Shown here one piece after another: positions 59,107-64,000 of a stretch of DNA of 64,000 nucleotides (its first letter is position 1; each line of letters begins with the position of its first letter). The DNA lies in the NCBI GenBank assembly GCA_002839315.1, contig PGXV01000008.1, positions 105,707-169,706 on the forward strand. The letters are read 5' to 3'. Source of the stretch: Spirochaetae bacterium HGW-Spirochaetae-3 (GTDB lineage Bacteria; Spirochaetota; Spirochaetia; Treponematales; UBA12059). The notes under the pieces were generated by a model. The model saw only the letters and a program-made list of their open reading frames with translations, did no database searches and was not told the origin of the DNA. The translations under genes were made by a program, and so were the position numbers.

Positions 59107-61857
59107 ATGGCCGGATACGGCGCGTCGCCGCGGGACGCGTCGCCGCATACTGCGGCGCGTCACGGAGGCGACTTCGTCGGGCTGGCCGCCGCGTCCGGCC
59201 TTCCCGAATCGTCGCTCCTCGACGCCAGCGCCAACCTGAACCCGCTCGGGCCGCCCGACTGGCTCGACGCCGCGTTCGCCGAGGGCCGCCGGAAGAGCGG
59301 ACGCTACCCCGACCCGGCGTACCGCGAGCTACGGGCCGCCGCCGCCGAGCGGCTCGGGCTACCCATGGAGAGCCTCGTCTTCGGCAACGGCGCCGACGAG
59401 CTGATGTACGCCCTCGCGCGCGCGCTGGCCCGCCCCGTCGCGGGCGGCGCCGTAACCGAAGGCGCCGTCCCTACGGCCATAGTCGAGGCGCCGTCATACG
59501 CGACGTACCGCGACGCCTCCGAGGCCGCCGGTTTCTCCGTAGAGAGCGTACCGGCGGAATCACCGGATTACGCCGAGGCGCTCGAGGCTTCGCCGCCCGG
59601 CTCCGCGCTATGGCTCGGCGCGCCCAACAACCCGACCGGCGCGCTGCCGGCCGGCTACCCCGGCGTCGCCGCGAGCCTGGCCTCGCGCTTCCCCGACCGC
59701 TTCGTCGTCTGCGACGAGGCCTTCATGGACTTCTGCGACGTCGCGGGCGGAGCCGACGGAACCGACACCGAGGGCGCCGCGAACGACGCCGCGCGCCTAC
59801 CCAACCTGATAGTCCTCCGGTCAATGACCAAATTCTGGGCCGTACCGGGCCTTCGCGCCGGGTACGCCGTCTGCGCCCCGGACGTCGCGTCCCGCCTCCG
59901 CGCCGAGCTGCCCAACTGGCCGCTCAACTCGGTGGCCGAGTCCTTCGCCCGCAGGGCCTTCTCTGACCCGGCCGCCGCCGACCGACGCTCACGTACGCGC
60001 GCCTTCGTCGCCTCCGAGCGCGCACGGGTCGCCGAGGCGCTCGCGGAGCTGCCGGGCCTGACCGTGCTCCCGTCCCTGACGAACTACTACCTCGTCAGGG
60101 TCTCGTCCGAGGCCGGCCTGGGCGACGCGGGCGGCGACGCCCTCGCCGACGGACTCGCATCCGAGGGCATAGGCGTACGCCGGTGCCGCAACTTCGACGG
60201 GCTCGGCCCCGGCTACGTCAGGATAGCCGTGCGCTCGGCCGCCGAGAACGACGCCATCGTCGCGGCGATAGCAGACGTCGTCGAAGAAGCCCGATCGGGC
60301 GCGCCAAGACCCGGCCCCAGGGCCACGCCGAGACGAGCGAAGGCGTTGATGATACAGGGCACGTCGTCGGGGGCGGGCAAGAGCCTCATAGCTGCGGCGT
60401 TCTGCCGTATCTTCCGCGACGAGGGCATCGACGTGGCGCCGTACAAGGCCCAGAACATGTCGCTCAACTCGGCCGTCACCCCGGACGGACTCGAGATAGG
60501 CCGCGCGCAGGCCGTGCAGGCCGCCGCCTGCGGCCTCGAGCCGGACGCGCGGATGAACCCGGTACTGCTCAAGCCCGAGAGCGACCGCGGCTCCCAGGTC
60601 GTGCTCCTCGGCAAGCCCTACGCACGGTACCAGGCGCAGGAATACTACGCGATGCACGAGCTGATGCGCGACACGGCGCGCGCGGCCTACGACGGGCTCG
60701 CGTCCGAGCGCGAGCTGATCGTGCTCGAGGGCGCGGGCAGCCCGGCCGAGATAAACCTGAAGAGCCGGGACTTCGTGAACATGGGCGCCGCGAGGCACGC
60801 GGGGGCCCGGGTGCTCCTCGTCGGCGACATAGACCGCGGCGGCGTCTTCGCGTCGTTCATAGGCCACGTCGCCACCTTCGCTCCCGACGAGCTGCGCATG
60901 CTGTCGGGCTTCGTCGTCAACAAGTTCCGCGGGGATCCCGCGCTGCTCGGCGACGCGTTCGGGATGACGCGCGACCGCACCGGCTACCCCGTGCTCGGCT
61001 GCGTACCGATGATAAGCCGGCTCGACATCCCCGACGAGGACGAGCCCGTCGTCAAGGCCGGATCGCGCCCCGGGGCCGACGTCAGGATAGCCGTACCCCG
61101 ACTGCGCCGCGCGTCCAACTTCACCGACCTCGACGCGTTCGCCGCCGAGCCCGACGCCGAGGTAGTCGCCGTATCCTTAGGGAGCGAGATCGAACAGGGA
61201 CGCTTCGACGCGGTCGTCATCCCGGGTACCAAGTCGACCGTCGACGACCTCGGCTGGCTCCGAGCGTCGGGCCTCGCCGAATCCATCCTGCGCTTCGCCG
61301 CCTCCGGAGGAACGGTCGTCGGCATATGCGGCGGCTACCAGATGCTCGGCCTGTCGATACTCGATCCGGACGGCGTCGAGTCCCCCGCGCGCGAGACGCC
61401 GGGTCTCGGGCTCCTGCCGCTCGTCACGTCGTTCGCCAGGGGCAAGACGCTATCCCGGACGCGAGCCAGGTGGGTCGCGCCTTGCGCGGTCGCGCCTGGC
61501 GCCGACGACGGGGAACTAGAAGGCTACGAGATACACCACGGCGGTACGAGGCTCGCTTCCGGCCACGGCGGAGTCGGAGTCGGCGGCGAGGCCGATGAAG
61601 CCAGACCCGCCGTCGTCACCGACTCTGGCGACGTCATAGGCTACGCGGCCGGAAACGCCTGGGGATCGTACCTGCACGGGATCTTCGACGCCGACCGCTT
61701 CCGCCGATCCTTCCTCAACGGCCTCAGGCTGCGCCGCGCCCTCGCGCCGCTACCCGTCAACGCGCGGCCCAGCCTGGACTCGGAGCTGTCGCGGCTCGCG
61801 GCGGCCGTCGCGGCCAACGTCGACATGGCCGCGATACGCGCCGAGCTATGGCGGTGA
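59107..61857 (+). CDS. Fusion of threonine-phosphate decarboxylase (CobD) and cobyric acid synthase (CobQ)
   Basis: A 916-residue two-enzyme fusion. Residues 1 to about 400 are a class I/II PLP aminotransferase of CobD type: LDASANLNPLGPP, FGNGADELMYALARAL, APNNPTGALP, VCDEAFMDF and the PLP lysine in LRSMTKFWAVPGLRAGY. It makes (R)-1-amino-2-propanol phosphate. Residues about 410-916 are CobQ: MIQGTSSGAGKSLIAAAFCRIFRDEG (ATP site), APYKAQNMSLNSAVTPDGLEIGRAQAVQA, and the glutamine amidotransferase Cys in VVGICGGYQMLGLS with ...GSYLHGIFD. It amidates cobyrinic acid side chains. A linker of Pro/Arg residues joins the domains. Both are normally separate genes. It overlaps cbiB by 10 nt. Confidence 0.93.
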   Translation: MAGYGASPRDASPHTAARHGGDFVGLAAASGLPESSLLDASANLNPLGPPDWLDAAFAEGRRKSGRYPDPAYRELRAAAAERLGLPMESLVFGNGADELMYALARALARPVAGGAVTEGAVPTAIVEAPSYATYRDASEAAGFSVESVPAESPDYAEALEASPPGSALWLGAPNNPTGALPAGYPGVAASLASRFPDRFVVCDEAFMDFCDVAGGADGTDTEGAANDAARLPNLIVLRSMTKFWAVPGLRAGYAVCAPDVASRLRAELPNWPLNSVAESFARRAFSDPAAADRRSRTRAFVASERARVAEALAELPGLTVLPSLTNYYLVRVSSEAGLGDAGGDALADGLASEGIGVRRCRNFDGLGPGYVRIAVRSAAENDAIVAAIADVVEEARSGAPRPGPRATPRRAKALMIQGTSSGAGKSLIAAAFCRIFRDEGIDVAPYKAQNMSLNSAVTPDGLEIGRAQAVQAAACGLEPDARMNPVLLKPESDRGSQVVLLGKPYARYQAQEYYAMHELMRDTARAAYDGLASERELIVLEGAGSPAEINLKSRDFVNMGAARHAGARVLLVGDIDRGGVFASFIGHVATFAPDELRMLSGFVVNKFRGDPALLGDAFGMTRDRTGYPVLGCVPMISRLDIPDEDEPVVKAGSRPGADVRIAVPRLRRASNFTDLDAFAAEPDAEVVAVSLGSEIEQGRFDAVVIPGTKSTVDDLGWLRASGLAESILRFAASGGTVVGICGGYQMLGLSILDPDGVESPARETPGLGLLPLVTSFARGKTLSRTRARWVAPCAVAPGADDGELEGYEIHHGGTRLASGHGGVGVGGEADEARPAVVTDSGDVIGYAAGNAWGSYLHGIFDADRFRRSFLNGLRLRRALAPLPVNARPSLDSELSRLAAAVAANVDMAAIRAELWR

Positions 61858-62885
61858 TACGCATCGCCGTCGCCATAGCCGGCGGCCTCGTCCTCGACGC
61901 GCTCATCGGCGACCCCGCGGTCTCCTGGCACCCGGTTCGGTCGCTGGGCCGGCTCGCTGAGGCAGCAGAGAAGGCGAGCCGACGGCTGTTCGGCGCTCCG
62001 GCCCTCGCCGCGGAAGCCGGCCGATCCGTCGCCCGGCCCTCGAGCCTCCGAGCCCGGCTCGCCGGAGCCTTCGCGTGGCTCTTCGTCGCGGGCGCCGGCG
62101 GCGCTACCGCGTGGCTACTGTGCGCCTGCGCGAGAGCCGCGCATCCCGCGCTCGGTTCCGCGGCGGACGCCCTCGTCGTCTGGGCGTCGATAGCGCCGGC
62201 CGACCTCGCGGCCCACGCGGGCCGGGTCGGGCGGGCGCTCGATCGCGACGCCGAAAGAGACGGCGGGCCGGCGCTCGGCAGGCGCGCCGTATCGATGCTC
62301 GTCGGCCGCGACGTCTCGGGACTCGATTATTCGGGCGTCGCCCGCGCCTGCGTCGAGAGCGTCGCCGAAAGCTCCGTAGACGGCGCCGCCGCGCCGCTGT
62401 TCTGGGCCGCGCTCCTGGGTCCCTGGGCCGCGTTCGCGTACCGAGCCGTCAATACGATGGACTCGATGTTCGGCCACAAGGATGATCGCTATCGTGATTT
62501 CGGTCTCGTCCCGGCGCGCGCCGACGACGTCGCCAACTGGCTACCCGCCCGCGTATCGTCCGTCGTCGCCTGCGCCGCCGCCCCGCTCGTCCGAGGGAGC
62601 GCGCGGGCCGCGCTCGGCTCGTTCCTCCGCTGGCGGCTCGCCCACGAGAGCCCCAACGCCGGCCACCCCGAGTCCGCCTACGCGGGCGCCCTGGGCCTCC
62701 GGCTCGGCGGCCCGTCGCGCTACGCGGAGGGAGTCATAGACAAGCCGTGGATCAACCCCGACGGCCGCGACGCGTCGCCCGCCGACATAGGCCGCGCCGT
62801 CGTCCTCATGTACGCCCAGACCGTACTCTCGGCCGCCGCCTTCGTCGCGGCGCGCGCGTGGATAACAGGCGCGGCTATTCCTTGA
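61848..62885 (+). CDS. cbiB: Adenosylcobinamide-phosphate synthase
   Basis: A 345-residue CbiB membrane enzyme that attaches aminopropanol phosphate, made by the CobD domain, to cobyric acid. Marks are LVLDALIGDPAVSWHPVRSLGRL at the N-terminus, MLVGRDVSGLDYSGVARACVESVAESSVDGAAAPLFWAALLGPWAAFAYRAVNTMDSMFGHKDDRYRDFGLVPARADDVANWLPAR in the middle (CbiB core), and SPNAGHPESAYAGALGLRLGGPSRY. It is last in the operon and converges with the chemoreceptor gene, overlapping it by 11 nt. No terminator hairpin is visible. Confidence 0.94.
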   Translation: MAVIRIAVAIAGGLVLDALIGDPAVSWHPVRSLGRLAEAAEKASRRLFGAPALAAEAGRSVARPSSLRARLAGAFAWLFVAGAGGATAWLLCACARAAHPALGSAADALVVWASIAPADLAAHAGRVGRALDRDAERDGGPALGRRAVSMLVGRDVSGLDYSGVARACVESVAESSVDGAAAPLFWAALLGPWAAFAYRAVNTMDSMFGHKDDRYRDFGLVPARADDVANWLPARVSSVVACAAAPLVRGSARAALGSFLRWRLAHESPNAGHPESAYAGALGLRLGGPSRYAEGVIDKPWINPDGRDASPADIGRAVVLMYAQTVLSAAAFVAARAWITGAAIP

Positions 62886-64000
62886 GCCGGTAGCTAGCCA
62901 TCCTGGAATCCAGGGCGCGGGCCGCGTCGGAATTCTTGCCCATGTCCTCGTCGAGCGCGACGCTTATGCGCAGGACTTCCTTGACGCCGGCGAACAGCTC
63001 CTCGGTCTCTGTGGCCAGGGTCTGCGTGACCCGCTCCAGCTTCTGGATGGACCCCTCTATGCCTTTCTGGTCATCGAGCCGCGCCACGGCGTCGGCTTCC
63101 ATATGCCTTATCCCGTCGAGCAGTCCCGAAAGGCCCCGCATGGCTATCGTCGCCAGGTCCGAGCGCTCCCGGTACGACGACGCCTGCTCGCTCGCCTTCC
63201 TGCCAGCCGCCTCTATGCGCTCGCGAAGCAGGTCGAAGCTCGCGACCAGCTCGTCGATGCTGCCGGCCCCGGCGGTATTCTTCTCCTGCATCGCCTTGAT
63301 CTGCTCGACGATGCCCGCGGACGATACAGACGATGATTCCGCCATCGCCTTTATCTCCTTGGCCACCACCGCGAACCCCTTGCCCGCCGTTCCCGCGTGC
63401 GCAGCCTCTATCGACGCGTTCATCGCCAGCAGGGACGAGCGATCGGCAATATCGACGATGGTCGATACTATGCCGCTGACGCGCTGCCCCATCGCTACCG
63501 TATCTATCGCCGCGTTCTTGGCCTTGTCTATCTCGCCGCCCGCCTTCGCTATAGCCTCCCCGAGCTCGCGGTAGAACGACTCGCTCGCGGCTGATTCGCG
63601 GCGCGCCGTCTCGAACGACTCTACGAACAGACGCACGCTGTCCATCGCGTCGGTCGCCGAGCGACTCTGGTCGGCCGCGCCCTCGGCGTAGCGGGCCAGC
63701 GCCTTCGTCATGCCCTCGATGCCGATCGCGAGGTCGGCGATATGGGTGGCCTCGTCGCCGTTACTCGTCTCGACCCGCTCGAGCGACGACGTTATCGATT
63801 CCGCGACGCCGCGCGACTGCTCTACGAGCCTGGCGGCCTCCTGCGATGACGAGAGCACCTCCTCCGACATCGACCGCACCTCGGAGAACGTGCCCGATAT
63901 TCGCTCCATCAAGTCATTGATGCCGGCGCCCAGATAGCCGATGTCATCGTTGCTCGTTATGAAGATGCGCTTGGATAGATCGACGCTCTCGCCCTGCGTC
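62875..64000 (-). CDS. Methyl-accepting chemotaxis protein, C-terminal part (5' end beyond window)
   Basis: Visible are 375 codons of a chemoreceptor running off the right edge. The start of the visible part is a HAMP end (ESVDLSKRIFITSNDDIGYLGAGINDLMERISGTF). The MCP signalling hairpin then follows with the tip region IADRSSLLAMNASIEAAHAGTAGKGFAVVAKEIKAMAESS, then the descending helix with the adaptation region. The C-terminus (RALDSRMASYRLKE) has no CheR-binding pentapeptide. The sensor domain lies beyond 64000. It would feed the array containing CheA and the CheW-CheR fusion. Confidence 0.94.
   Translation of the reverse strand, partial: TQGESVDLSKRIFITSNDDIGYLGAGINDLMERISGTFSEVRSMSEEVLSSSQEAARLVEQSRGVAESITSSLERVETSNGDEATHIADLAIGIEGMTKALARYAEGAADQSRSATDAMDSVRLFVESFETARRESAASESFYRELGEAIAKAGGEIDKAKNAAIDTVAMGQRVSGIVSTIVDIADRSSLLAMNASIEAAHAGTAGKGFAVVAKEIKAMAESSSVSSAGIVEQIKAMQEKNTAGAGSIDELVASFDLLRERIEAAGRKASEQASSYRERSDLATIAMRGLSGLLDGIRHMEADAVARLDDQKGIEGSIQKLERVTQTLATETEELFAGVKEVLRISVALDEDMGKNSDAARALDSRMASYRLKE

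Overview
The window is 64 kb of high-GC DNA, probably from a spirochaete (Spirochaetota, most likely the Treponema/Spirochaeta lineage). The main evidence is the chemotaxis operon cheA / cheW-cheR fusion / cheX / cheY, a spirochaetal arrangement. It is backed by two UPF0164 (FadL-like) outer-membrane barrels of the Treponema type, a bactofilin, a treponemal-looking RsmA N-terminus and a YcgR-type PilZ protein. Species cannot be fixed from this window. No insertion sequence, prophage, CRISPR array or rRNA was seen.

Layout. 1-6.4 kb: 5' part of galE, tRNA-Phe, yjbQ, a radical SAM protein with a lone CHASE4/HisKA_2 kinase, a lipoprotein alkaline phosphatase, tRNA-Val. 6.4-11.1 kb: chemotaxis operon (minus). 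11.2-14.3 kb: two secreted proteins, a HicAB toxin-antitoxin pair, a cluster of GGATG hairpins, tRNA-Lys. 14.3-18.3 kb: two consecutive lipoprotein plus UPF0164-barrel pairs. 18.3-25.5 kb: mtaB, TPR protein, bactofilin, rsmA, a ComEC lacking its nuclease domain, a periplasmic helical-repeat protein, PilZ protein. 25.5-32.7 kb: CPBP protease, small protein, methyltransferase, an Hsp70-SBD/LysM membrane protein, a decayed CPBP pseudogene, GGDEF protein, lytic transglycosylase. 32.7-34.3 kb: a repeat mosaic, a small protein, tsaC. 34.4-44.8 kb: catabolic operon of LacI regulator, ADP-ribosylglycohydrolase-fold protein, two CUT1 permeases, solute-binding protein, second ADP-ribosylglycohydrolase-fold protein, CitD-CitE fusion, CitF. 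44.8-52.2 kb: MacAB-TolC-like efflux genes in one operon with a sensor kinase and NtrC-type regulator, behind a sigma-54 promoter. 52.4-54.9 kb: a thioredoxin-fold protein without cysteines and a lipoprotein FMN/FAD reductase. 55.1-62.9 kb: cobalamin riboswitch followed by btuF-btuC-btuD-cobT-cobD/cobQ-cbiB. 62.9-64 kb: a chemoreceptor running off the edge.

How genes work together. The LacI operon appears to import and hydrolyse an unknown glycoside and end in a citrate-lyase-like cleavage; its promoter lies between two identical operators, so autoregulation is likely. The efflux operon encodes its own bacterial enhancer-binding protein and has a matching sigma-54 promoter with upstream palindromes. 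The B12 operon combines uptake with late assembly steps but has no corrin-ring genes, so it looks like salvage.

A recurring signal is the placement of a -10 hexamer exactly 6 nt before the ATG in at least eight genes (yjbQ, radical SAM gene, phoA, hicA, CPBP protease gene, the gene at 26275, the GGDEF gene, tsaC). Two of these also have a good -35 at 17 nt. This implies leaderless mRNAs in this organism.
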